Of a stretch of DNA of 64,000 nt, positions 1 to 8,023 are shown in pieces. The stretch covers positions 1 through 64,000 of the forward strand of contig NZ_JACOIK010000011.1 in assembly GCF_014692515.1 (NCBI RefSeq). Direction: 5' to 3'. This stretch comes from Sphingobacterium micropteri. GTDB taxonomy: Bacteria; Bacteroidota; Bacteroidia; Sphingobacteriales; Sphingobacteriaceae. Each line of letters begins with the position of its first letter. Position 1 is the first letter of the stretch. The notes beneath the pieces were generated by a model. That model was not told where the DNA came from. It made no database searches and saw only the letters and a program-made list of their open reading frames with translations. The translations under genes were made by a program, and so were the position numbers.

Positions 1-98
1 AAGGGACAATCGCTCAGAAAAGGCATATTGAAACAGGAATAATAACAACTTTTTTATATAATTGTATGATCTTTTATAGTGGCACGGTTTGACCGAAA

Positions 99-365
99 TC
101 ACTGGCATGGTCCCTCCGAAATATCCATATGGTTGAGCTCTTCCATCAATCGATCGAATCTCGTTTTGATCGAAGCGTGTACCAGAAAATTGCCATGAAT
201 TTCAAATTCTTCAATATCCGTGCAGGTTACGGACTCGGTTAGAGCGATTATTTCCTTATATTTTTCCTCAGAAAGTCGGGACCAATATTCATAAGGATAT
301 TCTTTGTCACTTTTGCAGGACAGTAAGAGTAATGTAGCGAACAATAAAAAGGTGGTTTTTTTCAT
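99..365 (-). CDS. Small predicted lipoprotein, function unknown
   Basis: An 88-residue protein with a typical lipoprotein signal: a basic start, a leucine-rich core at residues 5-15 and a lipobox (LLLSC) placing the lipidated Cys at residue 17. The mature part is short and acidic, has two further cysteines (Thr-Cys-Thr near residue 48 and Pro-Cys-Gln at the C terminus) that could form a disulfide, and shows no domain I recognise. It would be anchored in a membrane facing the periplasm. It is transcribed away from the rest of the window, so any operon partner lies to the left. The start codon is fixed by the signal peptide. I am confident of the lipoprotein nature and have no view on function. 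Confidence 0.65.
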   Translation of the reverse strand: MKKTTFLLFATLLLLSCKSDKEYPYEYWSRLSEEKYKEIIALTESVTCTDIEEFEIHGNFLVHASIKTRFDRLMEELNHMDISEGPCQ

Positions 366-665
366 ATTAATTAGAATTTCTGTAATTGATATTATTGGAA
401 ACGCATGATAATATAGTAATGCTACAAGAGAATAACGTAAAAATCATTTACAGTTGTCATACTAGAATTTAAATGTACGGAAAACATAAAGTTAGGGTGT
501 AATTAAATAATGAAGCCAGAACTAAAATTAAGAAAACTCCTACGTGAAAATTTTAGATATTACAAAACTCTGCACAACCAACATATCTTAACTTACATTT
601 CATCTCGAATACAAAAGAACATTGCCAAAAAGATGTATCTTGGTCAACACTTAATCTAAACCTTA
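366..665. other. 300-bp AT-rich intergenic stretch
   Basis: This gap separates the divergently transcribed lipoprotein and outer-membrane protein genes and must hold promoters for both. I found no exact TAnnTTTG box; TATCTTGG at 636-643 is one mismatch away, but has no TTG at a suitable distance. It contains one 49-codon open frame, listed separately. No terminator or RNA structure was recognised. Confidence 0.4.
510..659 (+). CDS. Possible 49-residue basic small protein
   Basis: An ATG-started frame of 49 codons ends with TAA at 657-659, only 6 bases before the next gene's ATG. The product would be strongly basic (many Lys/Arg/His, two Glu, no Asp) and could form an amphipathic helix in its first 20 residues. 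Nothing in it resembles a family I know. A frame of this length is not surprising by chance in AT-rich DNA; the tight spacing to the downstream gene is the only argument for it. Treat it as a weak candidate. Confidence 0.2.
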   Translation: MKPELKLRKLLRENFRYYKTLHNQHILTYISSRIQKNIAKKMYLGQHLI

Positions 666-1850
666 ATGAAATACAAAGTTCTCCTGCTATTTTTTTTCGC
701 AATACAAATCACGTCTGCACAGGTTGCATATGAACAGGGTTATTTTATCGACAACGAGGGAAAAAAGACAATATGCCTGATTAAAGATCTGGGGTGGAAA
801 AATAATCCTTCGTCCATATCGTGTAAATTATCTGAAAACGCACCTGAATTCATACTGGACAGCCATAGTATCAAAGAATTCGGAGTAGGGGACAGCATAC
901 GGTATTCGAGGCAGCGGATCGCTATGGAAATATCGTCCGATAAGATAACAAATCTTTCGAGTGCTCCCTATTTGAACCTCGTGGATACCGTTGTATTATT
1001 GAAACACGAAGTGGAGGGGAAAGCCTCTTTATTTTCATTTTCTTCAAAATTTATTCCTAATCGTTATTTCTATCAGATCGATGCGGATTCGATTACGCCT
1101 TTGATTTATAGGTTACATTCGCCGGATGGGATCAAGATTATAAAAAATATGATGTACAGGGAACAGCTCCGTCAAACCATGCGTTGCGCCGAGAATAAAA
1201 AATATGTAGAACGATTGTCGTACAACTTAACGATGCTGCGTAGTTTTTTTATACATTATAATCAGTGTCAAGAAAGTAGTTATCATGTTTTAAACGAATA
1301 TCAGCATAAAGCGCAATTTACGATTACACCAAAGTTAGGCGTGGAATACACGTCGGTCGAAGCCACCAATACGATGGTGAGTACGTATGGATCATTTCCA
1401 AGTAAGATAGGGCCGAGAATCGGGTTGGAACTGGAATACATTGTTCCTTATTTTAAGAGTCAATGGCGCATTTTCGCCAATCCTTCTTTTGTTTCATATC
1501 ATGCCAATAGCACCGTAACGCCGTCGATGGAAATACAATATAATTCGATCGATATACCTATCGGACTAAGAAGATATTTTTTTATGCAAAACCATTCCGC
1601 GATATACCTCGATCTATTCACGATTTTCAATATTGATATAGATTCCCGACTAACTGTGCGAAATACGACGTTTTTAGAAACCAAAAGTAACATGAATTTT
1701 GGCGGGGCTATTGGCTACCTATGGAAAGGGAAATATGTAGCCGAATTGAAGTACAATTTGCCTAAGAACATAACGGAAGATTACTTGTTTTGGCATACAA
1801 AATATCGGAGCAGTAGCTTGTCACTAGGATACAGGTTCGGAGGAAGATAG
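666..1850 (+). CDS. Predicted outer-membrane beta-barrel protein, unknown role
   Basis: A 394-residue protein with a cleavable Sec signal peptide (hydrophobic core at residues 5-14, then Thr-Ser-Ala-Gln, the usual Bacteroidota cleavage pattern before Gln). The first half is a soluble region containing paired cysteines around residues 172 and 199. From about residue 215 the sequence has alternating aromatic/hydrophobic strands (for example FTITPKLGVEYTSVEA) and ends in Ser-Leu-Gly-Tyr-Arg-Phe-Gly-Gly-Arg, resembling the closing strand of an outer-membrane barrel. This pattern is common in Bacteroidota proteins of unassigned function. The neighbours do not suggest a pathway. The barrel is inference from strand pattern only. 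Confidence 0.6.
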   Translation: MKYKVLLLFFFAIQITSAQVAYEQGYFIDNEGKKTICLIKDLGWKNNPSSISCKLSENAPEFILDSHSIKEFGVGDSIRYSRQRIAMEISSDKITNLSSAPYLNLVDTVVLLKHEVEGKASLFSFSSKFIPNRYFYQIDADSITPLIYRLHSPDGIKIIKNMMYREQLRQTMRCAENKKYVERLSYNLTMLRSFFIHYNQCQESSYHVLNEYQHKAQFTITPKLGVEYTSVEATNTMVSTYGSFPSKIGPRIGLELEYIVPYFKSQWRIFANPSFVSYHANSTVTPSMEIQYNSIDIPIGLRRYFFMQNHSAIYLDLFTIFNIDIDSRLTVRNTTFLETKSNMNFGGAIGYLWKGKYVAELKYNLPKNITEDYLFWHTKYRSSSLSLGYRFGGR

Positions 1851-1916
1851 TCAGTTGAACTTGCGTTTTTTCAAAAAAAAGCGTTTCTTTAACCCTCGAT
1901 AGCTATCACGAACAAC

Positions 1917-2948
1917 ATGAGCGACATTGATTTTATCAAAAGCATTCAGATCAGTGAGTTTTCGTCTACACCGAAGTATCTGCAATTAGCAGATGCGGTC
2001 ATCGAAGGTGTACGGAAAAATCAATTGAAGCAAGGCGATATCCTACCCTCCATTAACGAAGTAAGCGTGTATTTTGATATTTCCAGAGATACGGTAGAAA
2101 AGGGTTATCGCCATCTTAAAAGCTTGGATATTATTTCGTCCACACCGGGGAAAGGGTATTTTGTCGCTAAATCCGATGTGGTTAGTAAGCAGAAGATAGC
2201 CCTATTTCTAAATAAACTGAGCGCACATAAAAAAATCATTTACGACGCCTTTGCCCGTGAGCTCGGTGACGAAGCTTCTTTGGATCTATTTGTGTATAAC
2301 AGTGATATCTCACACCTGCGTAGCCTACTGTTGAATTTGACAAAGCAGTACGACCATTACGTTGTATTTCCACATTTCAAAGAGGGGAGCGATCAAGCTC
2401 CGGAGGTACTCGGACTTATACCGATCGACAAGTTGATGTTGTTAGGGAAGCTGATCGACGGATTGAGTGGAAATTTTGATGCGGTCTATGAAAATTATGA
2501 AAAGGATATTTATGAAGCGTTGGAAAAGATGCTGTCGTCCCTTTCGCGGTACCGTACGTTGAAACTTGTTTTCCCTGACCATAGTGATTACCCGAAGGCA
2601 ATTATCAAAGGTTTTTATAGATTTTGTCAGCAATATGCATTTGATCATCTGCTCGTAGGCAATCTATCTACAGAGCCGTTAAAAAGAGGAGAGTGCTACA
2701 TTATGCTGGCCGAAGATGATTTGGTTCATATGCTCGAAAAATCGATTGCAAAAGACTATCAAATTGGCAAAGATATAGGCGTAATTTCTTATAATGAAAC
2801 ACCCCTTAAAAAATTTATCCTTAACGGGATAGCAACGATCTCCACAGATTTTGAGCTGATGGGGAAATATGCTGCACAAATCATCAAACAACAAAAAAAG
2901 GAACAGAAGGAAAATCCATTCTATGTTAATATACGGCCGTCGTTATAA
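1917..2948 (+). CDS. GntR-type regulator with sugar-binding-like C-terminal domain
   Basis: A 343-residue transcription factor. Residues ~16-85 form a GntR-type winged helix: a QLADAVIEGVR helix, LPSINEVSVYFDISRDTVEKG as recognition unit, and the wing STPGKGYFV. Residues ~92-340 resemble a LacI-type periplasmic-binding-protein fold (IALFLNKLSAHKK..., VVFPHF, IGVISYNETPLKKFILNGIATISTDFELMGKYAA), which normally senses a sugar or sugar phosphate in the cytoplasm. In Bacteroidota this architecture is often found beside pentose or rhamnose genes. It sits tail-to-tail with the AraR-like gene and just upstream of araBDA, so control of the arabinose or a linked sugar pathway is likely, but the ligand is unknown. 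The pairing means the locus carries two different regulators. Confidence 0.8.
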   Translation: MSDIDFIKSIQISEFSSTPKYLQLADAVIEGVRKNQLKQGDILPSINEVSVYFDISRDTVEKGYRHLKSLDIISSTPGKGYFVAKSDVVSKQKIALFLNKLSAHKKIIYDAFARELGDEASLDLFVYNSDISHLRSLLLNLTKQYDHYVVFPHFKEGSDQAPEVLGLIPIDKLMLLGKLIDGLSGNFDAVYENYEKDIYEALEKMLSSLSRYRTLKLVFPDHSDYPKAIIKGFYRFCQQYAFDHLLVGNLSTEPLKRGECYIMLAEDDLVHMLEKSIAKDYQIGKDIGVISYNETPLKKFILNGIATISTDFELMGKYAAQIIKQQKKEQKENPFYVNIRPSL

Positions 2949-2978
2949 TGGATTGTAGAACTGTTATAGGATTATAAA

Positions 2979-3048
2979 GTTACAGGGTTAGAAGGTTAGA
3001 GAGTCTCACTTCTTAACTCGTTTAACTTCTTAACTCTTCTAACTCTCA
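2979..3048. repeat. Palindromic intergenic element built from GTTAGA-like heptads, copy 1
   Basis: The left half is a run of GTTAC/GTTAGA units (AGGGTTAGAAGGTTAGAGAG) and the right half is its mirror image made of CTTAACT/CTAACT units, so the whole can fold as one imperfect hairpin. It lies between the converging GntR and AraR-like genes and could act as a terminator for both. Its right end enters the AraR-like reading frame: the stop codon (3039-3041 on the minus strand) is made by element sequence. A second copy is at 6354-6427. Confidence 0.6.
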
Positions 3049-3767
3049 TCCACAGACCAACTAGGTAGATAACGCAGGAACGACATGATTTTCTCCTTAT
3101 AAATATCCATATTCAAGCGGTAAAAAAACGCACCCTTTCTCGAATTCTCTTTGTCTTTTTCATTTAGCTTGATAAGAAGGCCAGAAGAAAGAAGCTTACG
3201 GCTGAAATTCCGCTTATCCAAATCGATATTGTATACACATTCATATAGCGAAGCGATTTGTGGAATCGTAAACTTTTCCGGCAATAACTCGAACAGAATA
3301 GGATACAGTGCTGCCTTCGTACGTAGGGTATGCTTGGCGGTAGAAATCATATCTTCGTGGTCGAAGATAAGTTTGGGATGCTTATCCAGCGGAAACCATT
3401 TTGCTTCGTACTCTTCGCTCAGAATATGCCTGTACTGTGTTGCGTCGATGAGTGCAAAATAAACAATACTCACTACACGGCGCTCCTCGCGGCCGGGTTC
3501 GCCAAATATGCCACAATTCTCCATATAGAGATCCTCTAGATTGGTGAGCTTTTTGAGTACACGTGATGCCGCTTTTTCGGGACTTTCATCTTCATGTACA
3601 AAACCGCCCATCAAACTCCATTTATTACGTTCTGGCGCAATTCCTCTTTTAACTAATAATATTTCCAGTGATTCGCCGTTAAAACCTAGAATAACACAAT
3701 CCACGGCTAGTAATGTCTGGGGTTCGTTTTTGTAAAAATCCATATGTTGCTTGAAAGGTCTTCCCAC
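3039..3767 (-). CDS. araR: AraR-like Nudix-fold transcriptional regulator of arabinose genes
   Basis: A 242-residue protein with an N-terminal Nudix domain (~18-150) and a C-terminal winged helix (~160-225), the architecture of the NrtR/AraR family; in Bacteroides thetaiotaomicron the AraR member is known to bind L-arabinose and repress arabinose genes. The Nudix box at residues 55-77 keeps Gly55, Glu61 and Arg69, but the catalytic Glu-Glu is replaced by Lys73-Leu74 and the final Gly by Asn76, so it should not hydrolyse nucleotides. It is divergent from araB across a 201-bp promoter region that contains an inverted repeat suited to a dimeric repressor. The stop codon falls inside a palindromic repeat. 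Assignment to arabinose rests on context and family; gene symbol given on that basis. Confidence 0.8.
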   Translation of the reverse strand: MGRPFKQHMDFYKNEPQTLLAVDCVILGFNGESLEILLVKRGIAPERNKWSLMGGFVHEDESPEKAASRVLKKLTNLEDLYMENCGIFGEPGREERRVVSIVYFALIDATQYRHILSEEYEAKWFPLDKHPKLIFDHEDMISTAKHTLRTKAALYPILFELLPEKFTIPQIASLYECVYNIDLDKRNFSRKLLSSGLLIKLNEKDKENSRKGAFFYRLNMDIYKEKIMSFLRYLPSWSVDES

Positions 3768-3968
3768 GTTAACAAATTATTGATTTGTCCGGTCAATATA
3801 TGGACAATTATATTTATTCTCATGAAAATAAAATAAAATTTTCACTTTTCTAAAATTAAGTGTTAATTTGACATTAATTTTGAAAGGGAAGTTCTTGAAT
3901 CCATACCGTAGGTGATATGGTGAAAGGACAGAAAAAAGGTGTTATAAACCAGAAAAGGTGTTCAATAA
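3768..3968. promoter_or_regulatory. Divergent araR / araB control region
   Basis: The region contains TTGTCC (3785-3790) and GGACAA (3802-3807), a perfect 6-bp inverted repeat with an 11-base spacer, close to the araR start and therefore able to repress araR; it is my best operator candidate. A perfect TAnnTTTG box (TAATTTTG, 3875-3882) faces araB, but no TTG lies about 20 bases upstream. Just before araB the ten-base sequence AAAAGGTGTT occurs twice (3934-3943 and 3953-3962), the second copy in the ribosome-binding position. The operator claim is inference. Confidence 0.45.
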
Positions 3969-5642
3969 ATGGAAAAATCGTATGTAATTGGATTGGATTA
4001 CGGTAGCGACTCAGTTCGGGCCGTATTGGTCGATGCAAGTAATGGAAACGAGATGGCTTCGTCCGTGTTCTATTATCCTAGATGGAAAAAAGGCGAATTT
4101 TGTAATGCATCGGCTAGTCAGTTCCGCCAGCATCCAATGGATTATATAGAAGGTCTGGAAGCTACTGTAAAAGATTGCTTGAAAAAAACGGAAGGGGTGC
4201 TTACCCCACAGCAGGTAAAAGCTATTTCGGTAGATACAACCGGCTCTACACCTGTAGCCGTAGATGAACGTGGTGTGCCGTTGGCGTTGATGGATGAATT
4301 TGCGAATAATCCCAACGCTATGTTTGTTTTGTGGAAAGACCATACGGCTGTAGAAGAAGCGCAACAAATTAATGATCATGCGGAGAAATTCGATATCAAT
4401 TATCTACAATATGTAGGCGGTGTTTATTCTTCTGAATGGTTTTGGGCAAAATTACTACGTACATTGCGGGTAGATGAAAGCGTTCGTAAAGCCATGTATA
4501 CCTGGGTGGAGCATTGTGATTATATCCCTTTTTTGCTGACAGGCGGAACGCGCGCTGTGGATATCAAGCGCAGTGTTTGTGCAGCAGGACATAAATCTTT
4601 GTGGGCTGCGGAATTTGGCGGTTTACCTCCTAATGCATTTTTTAGTGCATTGGATCCGCTGTTGAATGGCGTGACAGATCGCCTGTTTACAGATACGTAT
4701 ACTTCCGATCAGTCTGCTGGTACATTATCGACCGAATGGGCGGAAAGACTGGGGCTAACCACGGAAGTGGTGGTGGGCGTCGGAGCTTTTGATTGCCATA
4801 TGGGGGCTGTAGGTGGAGAGATTGAACCTTATTATGTAAGTAAAGTAATCGGTACCTCTACCTGTGATATTTTAGTCGCACCGAAAGAAGAAATCGCCGA
4901 TACATTGGTAAAGGGTATTTGTGGACAAGTAGATGGCTCGGTTATCCCGGGTATGATCGGTATGGAAGCCGGTCAGTCGGCTTTTGGGGATGCTTATGCC
5001 TGGTTCAAACAGATATTGCTATGGCCTGTAAAGAATTTATTGGCAGATAGTGGGATATTGCCCGACGGGGATTTAAAGAAAGTACTTGATTTTGTTGATG
5101 ATCAGGTCATTCCGCAGCTTGGCAGGCAGGCAGAAGCTTTGCCCGTAACGGCAACGTCGGAATTAGCACTGGATTGGTTCAATGGACGCCGTACACCGGA
5201 TGCTGACCAAACCTTAAAAGCGGCTTTGCAGGGCTTGAATCTGGGAACGGATGCGCCCCGTATTTTCCGTGCCATCGTGGAAGCAACTTGTTTTGGTGCC
5301 AAAAGTATTGTCGACCGTTTTATAAACGAAGGCATTCCTGTTAAGGGAATTATCGGACTGGGCGGGGTAGCAAAAAAATCACCGTATATTATGCAGACCA
5401 TGGCCGATGTGATTAATATGCCGATACGTGTACACAAGTCGGAACAAACTTGTGCACTTGGGGCAGCCATGTTTGCGGCAACAGCAGCAGGTATTTACGA
5501 TAAAGTGGAAGATGCCATGCAAGCTATGGGGCAAGGTTTTGAGCATACCTACGAACCTCGTCCGGAAATGGTGGACATTTATGCAGAACGATATCTGCAG
5601 TATAGAAAATTAGGTATTTTCGTGGAAAATATAAAGGAATAA
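3969..5642 (+). CDS. araB: L-ribulokinase
   Basis: A 557-residue FGGY-family carbohydrate kinase, close to the usual ~560 for ribulokinase. It phosphorylates L-ribulose to L-ribulose 5-phosphate with ATP, the second cytoplasmic step of L-arabinose catabolism. The N-terminal actin-like phosphate motif is DYGSDSVRAVLVD (residues 10-22); the C-terminal half carries the second nucleotide-binding elements (VVVGVGAFDCHMGAVGG; VIGTSTCDI; GIIGLGGVAKKSPYIMQTMADV; ALGAAMFAA). FCNASASQFRQHP and EQTCALGAAM are typical of AraB rather than xylulokinase or glycerol kinase. First gene of the ara operon, with araD starting 13 bases after its stop. Likely repressed by the divergent AraR-like protein. Confidence 0.95.
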   Translation: MEKSYVIGLDYGSDSVRAVLVDASNGNEMASSVFYYPRWKKGEFCNASASQFRQHPMDYIEGLEATVKDCLKKTEGVLTPQQVKAISVDTTGSTPVAVDERGVPLALMDEFANNPNAMFVLWKDHTAVEEAQQINDHAEKFDINYLQYVGGVYSSEWFWAKLLRTLRVDESVRKAMYTWVEHCDYIPFLLTGGTRAVDIKRSVCAAGHKSLWAAEFGGLPPNAFFSALDPLLNGVTDRLFTDTYTSDQSAGTLSTEWAERLGLTTEVVVGVGAFDCHMGAVGGEIEPYYVSKVIGTSTCDILVAPKEEIADTLVKGICGQVDGSVIPGMIGMEAGQSAFGDAYAWFKQILLWPVKNLLADSGILPDGDLKKVLDFVDDQVIPQLGRQAEALPVTATSELALDWFNGRRTPDADQTLKAALQGLNLGTDAPRIFRAIVEATCFGAKSIVDRFINEGIPVKGIIGLGGVAKKSPYIMQTMADVINMPIRVHKSEQTCALGAAMFAATAAGIYDKVEDAMQAMGQGFEHTYEPRPEMVDIYAERYLQYRKLGIFVENIKE

Positions 5643-5655
5643 TAATAGTACAACA

Positions 5656-6351
5656 ATGTATACAGCAATAAAAGAAGAGGCATACTATTGCAACATGCAG
5701 TTACCCAAATTGGGTCTGGTTTTGTTTACTTTTGGCAATGTCAGTGTGGCAGACCGGGAAAAAGGTGTTTTTGCCATTAAACCGAGCGGTGTACCCTACG
5801 AAGAGTTGACACCAGATCATATGGTTATCGTGGATTTCGATGGAAATACTGTAGCAGGCGATTTACGTCCGTCTTCGGATACAAGGACGCATGCCGTGCT
5901 TTATAAGCACTGGGACGGTATTGGTGGAATTACCCATACGCATTCTACTTATGGCACCGCATGGGCACAAAGCCAACGAGATATTCCTATTTTCGGGACA
6001 ACACATGCTGACCATCTGACGGTAGATATCCCCTGTGCACCACCAATGAGCGATGAGATGATTGTGGGAAACTATGAATATGAAACAGGTTTCCAGATCA
6101 TGAATCACTTTGAAGCACAACAGCTGGATTATAAAGAAGTGGAAATGGTATTGGTTGGGAATCATGCGCCATTTGCGTGGGGAAAGACAGGTATCAAATC
6201 GGTCTATAACAGTGCGGTATTGGAAACGGTAGCGCAAATGGCCTATTTAACGGAACAAATCAACCCCAAAGCCCCACGGCTTAAAGACGCATTGATCAAT
6301 AAGCATTATGACCGCAAACATGGGGCGGATGCATATTATGGACAATCGTAA
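5656..6351 (+). CDS. araD: L-ribulose-5-phosphate 4-epimerase
   Basis: A 231-residue class II aldolase/epimerase, exactly the length of the E. coli enzyme. It converts L-ribulose 5-phosphate to D-xylulose 5-phosphate, feeding the pentose phosphate pathway. The metal site is visible as the HxH pair in GGITHTHSTYGTAWAQ and the later His in VLVGNHAPFAWGK; the phosphate-binding stretch is IKPSGVPYEELT, and FGTTHADHL near residue 115 carries further conserved His/Asp. It follows araB by 13 bases and is separated from araA by a 98-base gap that holds a palindromic heptad element, which might lower expression of distal genes or stabilise the araBD message. Confidence 0.95.
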   Translation: MYTAIKEEAYYCNMQLPKLGLVLFTFGNVSVADREKGVFAIKPSGVPYEELTPDHMVIVDFDGNTVAGDLRPSSDTRTHAVLYKHWDGIGGITHTHSTYGTAWAQSQRDIPIFGTTHADHLTVDIPCAPPMSDEMIVGNYEYETGFQIMNHFEAQQLDYKEVEMVLVGNHAPFAWGKTGIKSVYNSAVLETVAQMAYLTEQINPKAPRLKDALINKHYDRKHGADAYYGQS

Positions 6352-6353
6352 TA

Positions 6354-6427
6354 AGAGTTAAAGAGTTAGAGTGTTAAAGAGTCTAACTTTTGACCATCCT
6401 AACTTCTTAACCTCTTAACTTTCTAAC
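6354..6427. repeat. Palindromic heptad element, copy 2 (araD-araA gap)
   Basis: The left half repeats GAGTTAAAGAGTTAGAGTG-type units; the right half is the mirror (CTTCTTAACCTCTTAACTTTC). It can fold as one long imperfect hairpin. It starts just after the araD stop and ends 22 bases before the araA ATG, so it lies inside the operon transcript. It resembles the element at 2979-3048. It lacks a strong U-tract, so processing or stabilisation of mRNA is as likely as termination. Confidence 0.6.
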
Positions 6428-6449
6428 AATAGAAAATAAAAATAAAAAA

Positions 6450-7952
6450 ATGAATATCGCATTAAACAAATTACAAGTCTGGTTCCTGACGGGAAGCCAG
6501 GATTTATATGGAGAGGAAACACTACGGGAAGTAGCTGTGCATGCTGCAGAAATTGCAGGCTATCTTTCCGCGCACGAAAAAATACCGGTTGAGGTTGTTT
6601 ATAAGCCAATTGTAAAGAACAGCGACGAGATATATGACACTATTGTGGCAGCTAACGCTAGCCGCGAATGTATTGGGTTGGTGACGTGGATGCATACCTT
6701 CTCTCCGGCAAAAATGTGGATAAGAGGATTAAAAGCATTGCAAAAGCCGTTATTGCATCTGCATACGCAATATAATAGAGACATTCCATGGGAAACGATG
6801 GATATGGATTTCATGAACCTAAACCAGAGTGCGCATGGTGATCGGGAGTTTGGACACATTGTAACTCGTTTAAATATTGGACGTAAGGTCGTGACTGGTC
6901 ACTGGCAAGATGAGGAGGTAATCGACCGTATTAACGTGTGGACACGGGCTGCTGCTGCATGGCAGGATTGGCAGGGTGCTAAATTTGCTCGTTTCGGCGA
7001 TAATATGCGTTTTGTGGCGGTTACCGACGGGGATAAGGTAGAAGCGGAAACCAAATTCGGCTTCTCCGTGAATACCTATGCTATCGGTGACCTAGTGGCC
7101 GTAATCAACGAAACGACCGACGAAGAACTGCAGGCTTTACTACAGGAATATGAAGAAACGTATGAGCTGGCGGAGAATGTAGTTGAAGGTGGTGCAGACC
7201 GCCAAAGTTTGGTCGAAGCAGCTAAAATTGAAATCGGTCTTCGTAAATTCTTGGAAGCGGGAAACTTTAAAGGGTTTACAGATACTTTCGAAGACTTGCA
7301 CGGTATGGTGCAATTACCGGGCTTGCCTGTTCAGCGTTTAATGGCCGATGGATATGGATTCGCGGGTGAAGGTGATTGGAAAACACCGGCATTGGTTCGT
7401 GCTTGTAAAGTTATGGGTGCAGGATTACCGGGAACCACGGCCTTTATGGAGGATTATACCTATCATTTTGACCCCGAAAATGCGATGGTGTTGGGATCGC
7501 ATATGTTGGAGGTAGATGCGGCACTGGCGGCACATAAGCCGAGGATAGAAGTACATCCCTTGGGTATCGGCGGAAAGGCTGATCCGGCGCGTCTGGTATT
7601 TAACGGTATCAGCGGTCCGGCGCTAAATGCCTCTATCGTCGATATGGGAACACGGTTCCGTTTAATTGTGAATAAAGTAGAAGGTGTACCCGTAGTCGAG
7701 AAACTCCCAAAGCTGCCTGTTGCACGGGTGTTATGGAGACCGCTACCGGATATGAAAACAGGCTGTAGTGCCTGGATATACGCCGGAGGTGCACACCACA
7801 CGGCTTATAGTATAAGTTTGACGCCAGAATATTTGGAAGACTTTGCCAGAATTGCCGGACTGGAATATGTCGCTATTGATGAAAATACGACATTAACAGG
7901 CCTGGAAAATCAACTCAAATGGAATGAACTATATTACCTGTTAAAAAAATAA
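6450..7952 (+). CDS. araA: L-arabinose isomerase
   Basis: A 500-residue protein, the standard AraA length. It interconverts L-arabinose and L-ribulose using a divalent metal, normally Mn2+. The start is typical ([18 protein letters not shown]). The four metal ligands of the family are present: Glu in [10 protein letters not shown], Glu in FMEDYTYHF, His in VLGSHMLEV and His in [24 protein letters not shown] and [12 protein letters not shown] are also conserved in AraA. Third enzyme gene in the ara cluster, preceded by the palindromic element and followed by a hairpin with a T-tract. Confidence 0.96.
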   Translation: MNIALNKLQVWFLTGSQDLYGEETLREVAVHAAEIAGYLSAHEKIPVEVVYKPIVKNSDEIYDTIVAANASRECIGLVTWMHTFSPAKMWIRGLKALQKPLLHLHTQYNRDIPWETMDMDFMNLNQSAHGDREFGHIVTRLNIGRKVVTGHWQDEEVIDRINVWTRAAAAWQDWQGAKFARFGDNMRFVAVTDGDKVEAETKFGFSVNTYAIGDLVAVINETTDEELQALLQEYEETYELAENVVEGGADRQSLVEAAKIEIGLRKFLEAGNFKGFTDTFEDLHGMVQLPGLPVQRLMADGYGFAGEGDWKTPALVRACKVMGAGLPGTTAFMEDYTYHFDPENAMVLGSHMLEVDAALAAHKPRIEVHPLGIGGKADPARLVFNGISGPALNASIVDMGTRFRLIVNKVEGVPVVEKLPKLPVARVLWRPLPDMKTGCSAWIYAGGAHHTAYSISLTPEYLEDFARIAGLEYVAIDENTTLTGLENQLKWNELYYLLKK

Positions 7953-7959
7953 CCTAACC

Positions 7960-8000
7960 AAGGCTTCCCACCACATGATGATGTAACGGGAAGCCTTTTT
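7960..8000 (+). terminator. Hairpin terminator between araA and the symporter
   Basis: Arms AAGGCTTCCC (7960-7969) and GGGAAGCCTT (7988-7997) form a perfect 10-bp stem with an 18-base loop and run into a T-tract. Only 23 bases separate it from the symporter ATG, leaving little room for a new promoter, so readthrough or partial termination is likely. Confidence 0.75.
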
Positions 8001-8023
8001 GTATCAATAAAGCTGTATAATAA

